IMG/VR virus record: IMGVR_UViG_3300028558_000791
Location: 416,839-480,838 of that record
DNA from: a virus
DNA: 64,000 bases
Reading direction: 5' to 3' (one strand)
In this document: piece after piece, positions 1-7,183 of the stretch
Position numbering within the stretch: the first letter of the stretch is position 1
Layout of the letters: each line of letters starts with the position of its first letter
The notes under the pieces: model-generated
Databases searched by the model: none
The model's input: only the letters and a program-made list of their open reading frames with translations
What the model was told of the DNA's origin: nothing
Translations under genes and position numbers: made by a program

Positions 1-24
1 CGTTATTGCAATCAACCATGTCGC

Positions 25-258
25 CTAATCACAAAAGGCTCTTTGCCCGATGGACTGGCAGAAAACAGAATCGCCCACTGCGACCCATGCAATGTCAAAT
101 ACTTCGATAGATTCCATGTCCTGGTCTGCAATATCAAAGATACCGAATACTCCGTCTCCTATATGGATGACCACCCAAACCACTGGACTTCTATCTACCA
201 ATACAACAAAAAGGAAAGGCCCAGGGTGCATGATATCGCCCTGAGCTTCCAATTCCAT
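25..258 (-). CDS. hypothetical protein, 77 aa
   Basis: Uncharacterised small protein at the end of the leftward block. An in-frame stop lies 33 nt before the ATG at 258 and a purine-rich GGGGTG sits about 9 nt upstream, so this start is preferred. It is hydrophobic and acidic with no signal peptide or known motif. A competing rightward ORF (43-318) overlaps it; the leftward frame is favoured only because it continues the direction of the three genes beside it. Confidence 0.5.
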   Translation of the reverse strand: MELEAQGDIMHPGPFLFVVLVDRSPVVWVVIHIGDGVFGIFDIADQDMESIEVFDIAWVAVGDSVFCQSIGQRAFCD

Positions 259-314
259 GTTAGGTTCACCCCAGCTAACTTCAAAGAAAAGCTAAAGATA
301 TACCTGCTGTTCAG

Positions 315-1013
315 TTAGTTAGGACAGTTAGTCAACACAGGTCCACCATCAGGTACCTGACTGCTATTAACTGGCTCCCCATCCACACAATAGTTCAAGT
401 TCCTAAGCTCCAAATCAAAGAAAGCAGATACCTTAACCATGGTATCATAATCAATGCACTGAAACCTGGCTCGACTATAATGCGGATACATCAACCTCTG
501 ACCCACATGACCCGATCCCATCAAATGACCAATCTCATGTAATGTCACACCATAAACATCATCATTCCCAAGTCTATCACGTACTAAGTACATGTGATGT
601 CCACCAACTTGCTCGCAAAAACCAATGGTCCAATAACCCTTGTCGTTAATCGGTACCATCTTGTTCTTACTGTCAACCTTCAAGAATAACCACCCGCCAC
701 TATTCACCTGAGTAACTATCTTATCAATCTCCATATCAAACTTAGTATCAACTACCTTCAATTTAACATAGCCATTCATAGCAAAGTTCCAAGCGTTAAT
801 AGCATCGTCAATAGCTAACTTGTCAGCTTCCCCAAAATTAATATCAATCCATATCGGTATCTCCCTAATAGGAGCCTCCTCAAAGACCGGTACATGTGTG
901 TAATGATACAAACCTAGCTTAGGATTACTAGGATTTAATGTAACACCAGCGCAACCAACTATAATAGCCGCAATAATAACAACTATTAATAAGACAATAG
1001 CAGTCATCTTCAT
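315..1013 (-). CDS. matrixin-like zinc metalloprotease lipoprotein
   Basis: Predicted secreted, lipid-anchored zinc endopeptidase. A hydrophobic signal segment (residues 4-19) ends in a lipobox with Cys21. The zinc site is HEIGHLMGSGH at residues 159-169, the HExxHxxGxxH signature of matrixins, followed at 174-177 by LMYP, a Met-turn. AGGTG lies 7 nt before the ATG. At 232 residues it is a bare catalytic domain without hemopexin or other additions. It lies 23 nt downstream of the trypsin-like gene, so the two proteases are probably cotranscribed. Possible roles are attacking host envelope proteins or modifying the surface of infected cells; neither is shown by the sequence. Confidence 0.82.
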   Translation of the reverse strand: MKMTAIVLLIVVIIAAIIVGCAGVTLNPSNPKLGLYHYTHVPVFEEAPIREIPIWIDINFGEADKLAIDDAINAWNFAMNGYVKLKVVDTKFDMEIDKIVTQVNSGGWLFLKVDSKNKMVPINDKGYWTIGFCEQVGGHHMYLVRDRLGNDDVYGVTLHEIGHLMGSGHVGQRLMYPHYSRARFQCIDYDTMVKVSAFFDLELRNLNYCVDGEPVNSSQVPDGGPVLTNCPN

Positions 1014-1036
1014 GATAACACCTAAAATAAGGTTAC

Positions 1037-1939
1037 TTACTTCTTGACCGATTTGTTGTTGTTGCTGTCCAAAAAACTTGCAATCGTGTCACGGTGTACA
1101 AAGAATCCAACCTCTGGAGCACGAGTAATACGAACCGCAATGCCAATTAACTCGCCATAATCATTGAAACATCCACCACCAGAGTTACCATAGAAAATTG
1201 GTGACTGTACCTGCATGTATGGTCCCCTAGCATCATCCTTGCCAGCACTCAAACGCTTGTAATGATCAGCATCACGGTAAGCAGCAACCTGACCACCCAT
1301 GTACGTCCAGTATAATCCAGTCTGATGACCAACTACATTAACATGCTCGCCAAGTGCCGGTGTCTCACTAGCAATACGAGCTACCTTGTGTGCCGGTACT
1401 AAATCTCCCTGCGCCTCAAGTAACGCTAAATCATGCGCTTCATCAAATGCAACCGCCTTGCTCAAATGCCAGCCAGATGGCTCGGCCGCAACTCCCATAA
1501 CTTCCTTCTCTACAATGTAGTGAATCTTAAGACCCTTCTTCTCTACCTTGTCAGCCTCTTGTGGTCCTCCACTGCCACCACCAAATAGCTTCTGAAGCAT
1601 CTCTTGAAGACTCTTAGGCTCATCATTGCTGCCTTCCTTGCGCTTGTCAAGCCTCTCCTGCTGCCATTCAAGCTCTCCCTCAATACAATGATTAGCTGTG
1701 AGAATGTGAGTCTCATCAACCCAAACTCCAGTACAAAATGGACGATAACCAGTAGTAATAGTGGTCTCCTTATCGTCGTGGTATCCCATCAATGCAACAG
1801 TGGCTCCACCTTCCTGTATGATTAAATCGTGTGCGCTCAGCTTCGACTTAGGTATTACCCCAGAGTCTTTTAAACTAGCACAGCCGCCTAAAGTAACACT
1901 CAAAATAACTAATAGTAGCAAACTGAAATAACGTTTCAT
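1037..1939 (-). CDS. trypsin-like serine protease lipoprotein (S1 family)
   Basis: Predicted lipoprotein: hydrophobic signal with lipobox Cys20. The chymotrypsin-fold triad is visible as His84 in LTANHC, Asp170 in HDLALL and Ser253 in GNSGGG, all in the expected order. A Gly/Glu/Lys-rich insertion (about residues 100-140) separates the His and Asp regions. A GGGG run precedes the ATG. It would act outside the cytoplasmic membrane. It is the middle member of a leftward protease cluster, downstream of a C39-like peptidase and upstream of a matrixin. Overall base composition is lower in GC than the rightward genes. Confidence 0.82.
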   Translation of the reverse strand: MKRYFSLLLLVILSVTLGGCASLKDSGVIPKSKLSAHDLIIQEGGATVALMGYHDDKETTITTGYRPFCTGVWVDETHILTANHCIEGELEWQQERLDKRKEGSNDEPKSLQEMLQKLFGGGSGGPQEADKVEKKGLKIHYIVEKEVMGVAAEPSGWHLSKAVAFDEAHDLALLEAQGDLVPAHKVARIASETPALGEHVNVVGHQTGLYWTYMGGQVAAYRDADHYKRLSAGKDDARGPYMQVQSPIFYGNSGGGCFNDYGELIGIAVRITRAPEVGFFVHRDTIASFLDSNNNKSVKK

Positions 1940-2047
1940 GAAACCCCGACGAGGTTCAGTAGGCTACCGTACTTGGCAACCCAAGATTACAAAGATACAA
2001 GAATACATACCAAACCGTTACTCAAATGTTTCTTATACATTGTATAA

Positions 2048-2617
2048 TCAGTAATTTATATTACTATCTTTATAACCTATTGCGTCAATTAACAATGGCT
2101 GAGTTGCATCAATTACCTTCTCACCTCTTAAGAGTATAGCCGTATGATACTCCCTACTACAACCATCATCCGACCAGTCATGCCAGCGAGCCTCAAATTG
2201 GCTGCTAGAGAGACGTGCATACCGCCCAGCCACGCTGGGGTCCATTAGGTCCACAAAACCATTTATAAGGTTAACCAGGACCACGTAATGACCGTCTTCC
2301 CAGACCTCCGAGAAGTCCGTATCAGGCCCGTAATTACCCCAAGCTTGAATATTAAGAATACATGTGTATCCAGAATCTAAATACTCTTTAAGATCAGTTA
2401 TCTTTAGGTTATTACGATACAACACTTCTAACCCATAAGATACTGCTAGTTCTATAATGCTATAGCCAGAAGTACCATCGCAGTTTGTTCCAAGTAATGG
2501 GTATAACTCTGGTTCGCGCCCTGACCAAACTCCCCAATAGTATAAACAACTAGCTAAAGATGCTGCCCCACAACTGTAATCATAGGCTTGTCTAACTAGA
2601 GGAACATAGGTTGGCAT
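2048..2617 (-). CDS. C39-like (papain-fold) cysteine peptidase
   Basis: The start is placed at 2617 because AGGAGA lies 7 nt upstream; the longer frame to 2689 has a low-complexity N-terminus. The 189-residue protein has the bacteriocin-leader-peptidase-like order QAYDYSCGAAS (Cys16), GHYVVL (His110) and MDPS (Asp126). No signal peptide or ABC-transporter domain is present, so this is a free-standing C39-like domain; such domains are common in uncharacterised bacterial and phage proteins. It is the first gene of the leftward block. Substrate unknown; a pseudo-enzyme cannot be excluded. Confidence 0.72.
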   Translation of the reverse strand: MPTYVPLVRQAYDYSCGAASLASCLYYWGVWSGREPELYPLLGTNCDGTSGYSIIELAVSYGLEVLYRNNLKITDLKEYLDSGYTCILNIQAWGNYGPDTDFSEVWEDGHYVVLVNLINGFVDLMDPSVAGRYARLSSSQFEARWHDWSDDGCSREYHTAILLRGEKVIDATQPLLIDAIGYKDSNINY

Positions 2618-2972
2618 GTTGAATCTCCTGCTATTGAGAAAGTGAGAGAGTAAAAGAGAGAGAGAGGGTACAATCTGCCTGTATGCCATTATAGCCCAAG
2701 CGTATGCCTAACTGCAAAAACATATGTTTATAATGCGATAAGATGCTTTGAGAAATACCTAATTTATATTTGCTAGTTTTGTCGTACCTATATCCTGAAT
2801 AGACGCTAATAGGACACCCATATCGTCCATATGGGATACCAGAGCACACTCTAACTGCCCCAGATAGTCACTTGATGGTCACTTGATAGCTGTTAGACCC
2901 CTATTTGGGAGGCGAACTGCCACCGCGCACGACAATGGCCCACACTTTTCCAGTAGGGGTATAATGGGGCTT

Positions 2973-3005
2973 TGGCATAGCCTTTGCAATATGCAATCTA
3001 TGCCA
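2973..3005 (+). promoter_or_regulatory. dyad sigma-54-like promoter element, copy 1
   Basis: TGGCA-N6-TTGCA-N3-TGCAA-N4-TGCCA. The left half has GG (2974-2975) and GC (2986-2987) separated by exactly 10 nt, as in sigma-54 -24/-12 promoters; the mirrored right half has a shortened outer spacer (4 instead of 6). TTGGCATA and TATGCCAA form a perfect 8-bp outer inverted repeat. Confidence 0.6.
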
Positions 3006-3079
3006 ACTACATGTAGTATGATCTCTTTCCTTTCGATCACATCACATTATGTGTAGTATATTTCAATACATAGCAGAGA

Positions 3080-3114
3080 TGGCATGAGTATTGCAAAAAG
3101 CAATCAATATGCCA
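3080..3114 (+). promoter_or_regulatory. dyad sigma-54-like promoter element, copy 2
   Basis: TGGCA-N6-TTGCA-N3-AGCAA-N6-TGCCA with full 35-bp symmetry. GG (3081-3082) and GC (3093-3094) are 10 nt apart. It lies about 30 nt upstream of the 11-mer motif at 3141 and 70 nt upstream of the gene at 3184, so a transcript starting near 3106 would carry the motif in its leader. Confidence 0.6.
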
Positions 3115-3183
3115 GGTGGGATAAGGTGAGAGGTCTTTGGCTCCCATTCACTGTCTGATCTTACCCAAGATCGAGGTGATTCG

Positions 3184-3558
3184 ATGAACAAGAGCCAGGT
3201 TTCCGCCATCCTCGCAAGCAATCCTCGTGCCGTCACCAAGGCCGTTGTCCTACTCTTCGGCTTGCAGACCCACCAGGAGCGTGGGACACATCGCACCATC
3301 GACGACAACGGGGTCGGGTTCAGCGCGGCCGACGCTGACTTCGGCACCTACTGCGCGATGTGGGTGCTCAACATCCACAAGACCACTCCGCCTCACATCG
3401 TGGCCGACCGACTGGCCCACTACTTGCAGGGCGACAACCACCGCAGGTATCGCACCCTGTCGGGGAAGTTCCTCCAACGTGCGCTGGAGATGACACCGCG
3501 CTACTGGCGGCAGCTCTCACATGCTGCGAAGGTGAAGGCGGAGTCGGTTCCCTTCTGA
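3184..3558 (+). CDS. hypothetical protein, 124 aa
   Basis: First rightward gene, 32 nt after a motif copy and with GAGGTG 7 nt before the ATG. Soluble, basic, no signal peptide. The 70-100 region (HIVADRLAHYLQG) looks helical. No family recognised. It forms a single-gene cassette bounded upstream by dyad element 2 and downstream by a strong terminator at 3576-3609, so it is probably transcribed alone. Confidence 0.75.
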   Translation: MNKSQVSAILASNPRAVTKAVVLLFGLQTHQERGTHRTIDDNGVGFSAADADFGTYCAMWVLNIHKTTPPHIVADRLAHYLQGDNHRRYRTLSGKFLQRALEMTPRYWRQLSHAAKVKAESVPF

Positions 3559-3575
3559 CATCAGGCGACTCGTCG

Positions 3576-3609
3576 GGAGAGGTAGGACATCCTACCTCTC
3601 CTTTCTTTT
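3576..3609 (+). terminator. rho-independent terminator
   Basis: An 11-bp perfect stem (GGAGAGGTAGG, 3576-3586, with its complement at 3591-3601), 4-nt loop, then TTTCTTTT. It closes the 3184-3558 cassette. Confidence 0.9.
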
Positions 3610-3623
3610 GTCTACAGTGTGGT

Positions 3624-3659
3624 TGGTATAGTCGTTGCAATATGCAAGGTGCCATGCCA
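3624..3659 (+). promoter_or_regulatory. dyad sigma-54-like promoter element, copy 3
   Basis: TGGTA-N6-TTGCA-N3-TGCAA followed by two overlapping right arms TGCCA (3650-3654, 3655-3659). GG (3625-3626) and GC (3637-3638) are 10 nt apart. It lies between the terminator at 3576-3609 and the motif at 3690, the expected place for the promoter of the gene at 3761. Confidence 0.6.
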
Positions 3660-3760
3660 GGTAAGTGCGAGCCAGGTAAAAGGGCGCGGCTCCCATTCAC
3701 TGACTACCCAGGCCGGAAGGTGCGACGCCAACCCAAACCGAACGAAAGAGAGATACCGCC

Positions 3761-4456
3761 ATGTCCGACCTTTCCCTCTCGCCCGACAACATCATCGCTC
3801 TCCTCCTCTCGCAGCACACGTCGCACCAGGTCGCACACGAGGCGACCAAGGTGACCACCACCATCATCCGCAACGCGGAGCCCAGCAAGAAGCAGGCCAA
3901 GCAGGCCGAGGCCCGCAAGGGCGAGGTGAAGGCTCCCATTCACAACGGCCCCAAGGTGTTCGGTGTGGCGATGCCCGACCGCAACACGCTGGATGCCAAA
4001 GGCTTCCTGATGGCTTGCCGCGATGCCGGCAAGCGCTCCTTCCAGACGGTCAACGAAGTGACCGGCGAAGTTACCTCGGTCGTCAAGCGTGACGAGCGAG
4101 AGGTGCGCAACGATCTCATCAAGGCGATTCACGCCTACTGCGGTTACGACAACGGCCGTGACTTCGGCTCGCAAGACACGGCGGCCAGGGCGAAGGCCAG
4201 TCGCGAGCTGAGCGGCAAGCCCATCGTCCTCGGTCCCTCGCGAGAGGAGCAGAAGGCGGCCGAGCGGTCAATGACCGGCTACGTTCACGGCATGCCGAAC
4301 TACATGGCGTCCAAGGTGGCCGAGCTGACGGCACGTGAGACGGCCACGGCAGAGGAGCTGATCGATGCCCGCAAGGAGGGCAACGAGGTGGAGGTGGCAC
4401 GCTTGACCGCACTGCTCTCCAACGTGCGAGGCGAGCTGAGCCGCCTCGGTCTCTGA
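3761..4456 (+). CDS. hypothetical protein, 231 aa
   Basis: Soluble, strongly charged protein; a Lys/Ala-rich helix near residues 45-60 and Glu/Arg-rich C-terminal helices (about 180-225). A GAGAGA Shine-Dalgarno precedes the ATG. A copy of the 11-mer falls inside the gene (3933-3943), read in frame as APIH. It is a single-gene cassette: motif at 3690, terminator at 4481-4517. No family recognised; abundant lysine and alanine could fit nucleic-acid binding, but no motif proves it. Confidence 0.75.
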   Translation: MSDLSLSPDNIIALLLSQHTSHQVAHEATKVTTTIIRNAEPSKKQAKQAEARKGEVKAPIHNGPKVFGVAMPDRNTLDAKGFLMACRDAGKRSFQTVNEVTGEVTSVVKRDEREVRNDLIKAIHAYCGYDNGRDFGSQDTAARAKASRELSGKPIVLGPSREEQKAAERSMTGYVHGMPNYMASKVAELTARETATAEELIDARKEGNEVEVARLTALLSNVRGELSRLGL

Positions 4457-4480
4457 CACACACACGGACTTACATCAGAG

Positions 4481-4517
4481 AGGGCTGCACCTGGCGGGGT
4501 GTGGCCCTTTCGTTTTT
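4481..4517 (+). terminator. rho-independent terminator
   Basis: An 11-bp stem with two G-U pairs (4481-4491 with 4498-4508), loop TGGCGG, then TTCGTTTTT. It directly follows the 3761-4456 gene and precedes dyad element 4. Confidence 0.9.
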
Positions 4518-4529
4518 CCGCAATCGGCT

Positions 4530-4564
4530 TGGCACGGACGTTGCAGAGTGCAAACGATGTGCCA
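4530..4564 (+). promoter_or_regulatory. dyad sigma-54-like promoter element, copy 4 (best consensus match)
   Basis: TTGGCACG-N4-TTGCA matches the sigma-54 consensus exactly, GG (4531-4532) and GC (4543-4544) 10 nt apart. The mirror half is TGCAA-N6-TGCCA, giving a complete 35-bp dyad. It starts 12 nt after a terminator and lies 37 nt before a motif copy (4602). Confidence 0.68.
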
Positions 4565-4612
4565 CGGAGATCCGCCTCTCCACACAAGAAAGAGAGTGCC
4601 GCTCCCATTCAC

Positions 4613-4778
4613 TGACAGTCGAGAGCGAGAAGCGCAGCAACGAACGGACGGCAGCAAGCGCAAGCAAGCGCAGCGCATGTAGGATGCGTGACTAGGAGAC
4701 CCCGAAGACGTGCCCGAATGTGAGGGCATGTAAGTCACCCTACCCGATGACCATAGCGCAAGTCGTCCAGCCGAGCTG
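4613..4778 (+). other. non-coding leader with two hairpins
   Basis: Segment between two motif copies (4602, 4779) with no gene that I can support. It holds small hairpins CGCAT/ATGCG (around 4676-4690) and TGCCC/GGGCA (around 4712-4729). It may be a long 5' leader of the gene at 4811 or a small RNA; nothing more can be said. Confidence 0.35.
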
Positions 4779-4810
4779 CTCCCATTCACCGCTCGCTGAA
4801 AGGAGTGAGC

Positions 4811-5050
4811 ATGAGACGCCGCAACGAAGTCGATACCAACGCACTTCCGGATCTGATGCCACGTGTGGCACGCATGTTGGAAGTGACGGGCGTGAGCATC
4901 GAAGACGTGGTGGCAGAATTGCGCACTACGGATCTGACGGAGTACAACATCTTCCTCACCATCAAAGGTGCGGCCATGTGTTACCCTCACGTCAAGCAAG
5001 CGCTCGCTGATGCCTGCCCCGACACTCTGCCCTCTCCCATTCACGACTGA
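4811..5050 (+). CDS. hypothetical protein, 79 aa
   Basis: ATG at 4811 is preferred over GTG at 4805 because AAAGGAG sits about 5-11 nt upstream and the motif-to-start spacing is then exactly 21 nt. Mostly helical, acidic. The C-terminus PSPIHD is encoded by the next motif copy (5034-5044), so the 3' end of this gene doubles as the leader element for the gene at 5107. Confidence 0.65.
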   Translation: MRRRNEVDTNALPDLMPRVARMLEVTGVSIEDVVAELRTTDLTEYNIFLTIKGAAMCYPHVKQALADACPDTLPSPIHD

Positions 5051-5106
5051 CTCGAAACGATAAACGCCGCAAGGCAATCACCGCAACGAACGAAAGAGAG
5101 ACCATC

Positions 5107-5295
5107 ATGGAAAACGTCAAGTTCACCCGCAACGGCGACAAGCTCACCATCGAAGTCGACCTCGCCTACCGTGGGCAGGTGTCCGCCACCGGCAAGACCC
5201 TTCGGGTCGCCAGCACCGAAGGCAACGTCCCCTGCGACGGTTCCCCCGAGATCAAGATCGGTCTCAACATCTTCGCCCCTGTTCCCAAGAAGTAA
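5107..5295 (+). CDS. hypothetical MENVK-family protein, 62 aa
   Basis: A small beta-rich protein that is a clear paralogue of the protein at 11486-11662. Both begin MENVK, share LTIEVDLA, STGKT/ATGKT and VASTEGN, and end in an IGLNIF/VGLNIF segment. The length (62 versus 58) and motif-led context are the same. Such small single-domain proteins are common in phages of many hosts, but no function is assigned. GAGAGA precedes the ATG. Confidence 0.78.
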   Translation: MENVKFTRNGDKLTIEVDLAYRGQVSATGKTLRVASTEGNVPCDGSPEIKIGLNIFAPVPKK

Positions 5296-5311
5296 TTCGC
5301 CTACATCGGCG

Positions 5312-5359
5312 AGCCCCCTGCAATCCCGATACCAACAGGTACGCAAGGGACAGGGGGCT
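5312..5359 (+). ncRNA. long-loop hairpin upstream of tRNA-like element
   Basis: AGCCCCCTG (5312-5320) pairs perfectly with CAGGGGGCT (5351-5359) across a 30-nt loop, between the gene at 5107 and the tRNA-like element at 5367. No U-tract follows, so it is not a classical terminator. It may be part of the same structured transcript as the next element. Confidence 0.45.
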
Positions 5360-5366
5360 GACTCTT

Positions 5367-5450
5367 CGCCAGTGCTACACGAAAAACGGGGCGGGACGCC
5401 TCGGCCTTCCAAGGTGGTGTAGCGTAAGGGTTCGATTCCCTGACTGGCGA
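5367..5450 (+). ncRNA. tRNA-like structured RNA
   Basis: A perfect 7-bp acceptor-like stem (CGCCAGT 5367-5373 with ACTGGCG 5443-5449), discriminator A, and a T-arm with loop TTCGATT. Instead of D and anticodon arms there is a second perfect 7-bp helix, GCTACAC/GTGTAGC, closing a 35-nt loop that holds GGCG-GGA-CGCC. No CCA is encoded and no anticodon arm can be built, so a canonical tRNA is unlikely. Candidates are a tRNA mimic, a minimal tmRNA-like domain or a decayed tRNA. A motif copy follows 6 nt later. Confidence 0.55.
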
Positions 5451-5500
5451 CCCTGGCTCCCATTCATGAGCCAGTAGATTCCAACATCGGAGGTTCCAAC

Positions 5501-5788
5501 ATGAAGTCACTCGACATGGCAGACAAGTATCCCCCGGCCGAAGACTTCGATGATGAGGACACCACCGTCCGCATGCATGTGCCTACCTTCCTCCCCAAGG
5601 TCATCGTCGAGGATGAGGGTGAGGACGAGTACGACCTCTGGGGAGCTAGGGATACCATCCCCTGCCCACCTCCCTACCCTCATCCCCACATGAAGCGAGA
5701 AGTCAATTGGGGTGCAGTCGGCATCCTTGCCTTCACCATCGTCTTCTGGTGGACCGTCGGCTACATGCTCTACTGCTGGATCTACTGA
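5501..5788 (+). CDS. acidic tail-anchored membrane protein, 95 aa
   Basis: Residues 1-60 are soluble, acidic and Pro-rich; a single hydrophobic helix (about 73-94, VGILAFTIVFWW onwards) forms the C-terminus, giving a cytoplasmic domain with a C-terminal anchor. CGGAGG precedes the ATG. It is preceded by motif copy 5457 (T variant). No family recognised. Confidence 0.72.
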   Translation: MKSLDMADKYPPAEDFDDEDTTVRMHVPTFLPKVIVEDEGEDEYDLWGARDTIPCPPPYPHPHMKREVNWGAVGILAFTIVFWWTVGYMLYCWIY

Positions 5789-5800
5789 CCAGCTCCCTGG

Positions 5801-5828
5801 CCCGACCTCCCATTCACTGGGAGGCGGG
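5801..5828 (+). terminator. hairpin with embedded 11-mer motif
   Basis: CCCG-a-CCTCCC (5801-5811) pairs with GGGAGG-CGGG (5819-5828) around the loop ATTCACT. The motif CTCCCATTCAC (5807-5817) supplies the left arm and loop. The downstream U-run is weak (CTTTA), so termination is possible but uncertain. Confidence 0.5.
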
Positions 5829-5843
5829 CTTTAGGCATTATCA

Positions 5844-6004
5844 GGGGGCATGGGCAATGTCCCCATCTGTGTAGGAGGAATGCCGAGTAGTCGCTCAAGC
5901 CTGGAACATGGCGACACGAGCGTAAAAAGACTAGCAGGTGTCACACACCGTTTGGGCTAACTAGCTCCCGAGTGTGTGAAACTGTAATCTAGTGTAGCTA
6001 CTCG
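5844..6004 (+). ncRNA. structured non-coding region
   Basis: Between a hairpin and a motif copy (6023), without an ORF. Helices: GGGGCAT with ATG-t-CCCC (5845-5864); CGAGTAG (5884-5890) with CTACTCG (5998-6004) closing about 120 nt; GTCGC/GCGAC (5890-5894, 5911-5915); and an 8-bp perfect TCACACAC/GTGTGTGA (5941-5948, 5972-5979). The nested perfect helices argue for a real RNA or a structured leader of the gene at 6055. Confidence 0.5.
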
Positions 6005-6054
6005 TAACTCTCCTTGTGTTCTCTCCCATTCACAACTCACCCTGAGGTGCAGCC

Positions 6055-6303
6055 ATGGCGTACGGTCTTTGGAATGTGAGCGGTAAGGTCATCATCCCCG
6101 GCACGCGCAAGAGCGCCAGCTTCGGTCCCGTTCGCATCGGCGATAAGGATCGTCAGACCGCCAGCAAGTGGCTGGCCTGCATGCTGAACGACAAGTTCAA
6201 GCGTGACCTGCGCGGAGGTGCGAAGTTCTCCGACCACTTCGCCCTCATGAACCTGAAGTGGGAAGATGTCGGCAAAGCTGCGCCGGCTCCCGCACAGACG
6301 TGA
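6055..6303 (+). CDS. hypothetical protein, 82 aa
   Basis: Exactly 21 nt after a motif copy, with GAGG as Shine-Dalgarno. Basic N-terminal half with a beta-rich opening (YGLWNVSGKVIIPG) and a helical middle; Ala/Pro-rich tail. No family recognised. Confidence 0.72.
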   Translation: MAYGLWNVSGKVIIPGTRKSASFGPVRIGDKDRQTASKWLACMLNDKFKRDLRGGAKFSDHFALMNLKWEDVGKAAPAPAQT

Positions 6304-6350
6304 GGTGGATGGCTCCAGGGTAATACCTGGGGCCGTTCTTCAAAAGGCGG

Positions 6351-6385
6351 TGGCACGCCCGTTGCACTCTGCATCCCGCATGCCA
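6351..6385 (+). promoter_or_regulatory. dyad sigma-54-like promoter element, copy 5
   Basis: TGGCACG-N4-TTGCA (canonical, GG 6352-6353 and GC 6364-6365, 10 nt apart), then CTC, TGCAT, N6, TGCCA. It is 12 nt upstream of the motif at 6398 and 45 nt upstream of the gene at 6431. Confidence 0.65.
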
Positions 6386-6430
6386 TCGCCGCTTCGGCTC
6401 CCATTCACAACCCCCTGGAGAGCAACGAAC

Positions 6431-6577
6431 ATGGCAACGTCATTCGTCATCAAGCTCCCCAAGCAGAAAGCGCGTAACCCCCTGGGTCACATGCAAGAGC
6501 GGAAGCAGATCATGCGTGACCGTCGCAACCGGCGTCCCAAGGATGCCCGCAAGCAACGCGAACCCTTCGAGTCCTGA
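6431..6577 (+). CDS. very basic small protein, 48 aa
   Basis: Highly positively charged (Arg/Lys about one third) with a short N-terminal beta-like segment. CTGGAG lies upstream and the motif ends 22 nt before the ATG. It may bind nucleic acid through charge; no motif recognised. First gene of a run (6431-7043) closed by a hairpin at 7046. Confidence 0.6.
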   Translation: MATSFVIKLPKQKARNPLGHMQERKQIMRDRRNRRPKDARKQREPFES

Positions 6578-6612
6578 ACCCTCCCATTCACCGCCAACAA
6601 GTGGAGATGCAC

Positions 6613-6795
6613 ATGAGCAAGCAAACGTTCCGAGTGGTCGAGATGACGATTGTCCCTGGCCAGGAGCCGGCGACCAAACTCGTGCAGGGCAACCTCCCCA
6701 AGGGCAAGGCTCAGTCTCTCCAGGAGAAGCTGGAAGAGAAGCTCGGCGACTTCGACCCGCAGAAGGTGGTCTCCTACCTGGTCCAACCAGCATGA
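6613..6795 (+). CDS. hypothetical protein, 60 aa
   Basis: ATG at 6613 (21 nt after the motif) is chosen over ATG 6607; GTGGAG is the ribosome site. The first half resembles a beta-hairpin (FRVVEMTIVPG), the second an amphipathic helix (KAQSLQEKLEEKL). Translationally coupled to the next gene (ATGA overlap). Confidence 0.7.
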   Translation: MSKQTFRVVEMTIVPGQEPATKLVQGNLPKGKAQSLQEKLEEKLGDFDPQKVVSYLVQPA

Positions 6796-7043
6796 CTGTA
6801 GCACCGAACCTTGCCAGCATCCAAAGCGTAGGATGCTGGTACGAGGACCAGGAACGTACGCAACCCATGCGGTACCAGGTGTGTGTACGCCAGTTCCGTA
6901 GAGGTGAGTGGGAAGTCATGATGGGTAGCATCGTAACCTACCTGTCACCCGAAGACTACTGCGACATGCATCAGCTACTACTGGTGGAGATGTATCGTGG
7001 CACGCGCCATGCACTCTCACACGAACGCACGGAGTTGATCTAA
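6792..7043 (+). CDS. hypothetical protein, 83 aa
   Basis: ATG overlaps the stop of the preceding gene, the usual sign of coupling. The protein alternates beta-like segments with a helical centre (SPEDYCDMHQLLLVEMY). No family recognised; last gene before a terminator-like hairpin. Confidence 0.65.
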   Translation: MTVAPNLASIQSVGCWYEDQERTQPMRYQVCVRQFRRGEWEVMMGSIVTYLSPEDYCDMHQLLLVEMYRGTRHALSHERTELI

Positions 7044-7045
7044 CG

Positions 7046-7078
7046 ATCCTCCTACAAGTCAGCAGAGCTGGGGAGGAT
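7046..7078 (+). terminator. terminator-like hairpin
   Basis: ATCCTCC (7046-7052) pairs with GGAGGAT (7072-7078) across a 19-nt loop just after the stop of the 6792 gene. No U-run follows, so it may be a 3'-end stabiliser rather than an intrinsic terminator. Confidence 0.5.
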
Positions 7079-7183
7079 GTCATGTAACATCACACGGTTG
7101 ATGACCGTTGTTTACTTGCGCCGACAACCAGAGAGATAGTAGCGACTCCCATTCATCGACACCCTCAAACCAAAGGAATCGAG

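Larger units (their letters stand above)
2618..3183. other. divergent intergenic control region
   Basis: No convincing gene on either strand between the leftward protease block and the first rightward gene. Contents: a purine/pyrimidine-biased stretch at 2638-2668; a 10-bp direct repeat GTCACTTGAT at 2867-2876 and 2878-2887 (period 11 bp, operator-like); two copies of the sigma-54-like dyad element (2973-3005, 3080-3114); and the first 11-mer motif (3141-3151). More AT-rich than the genes to its right. Likely carries the promoters for both directions. Confidence 0.6.

Noticed and set aside
43-318. Rightward 91-codon ORF at the left edge
   Set aside because: Antisense to a leftward ORF that fits the direction and spacing of the neighbouring protease genes; no ribosome site and unconvincing composition.
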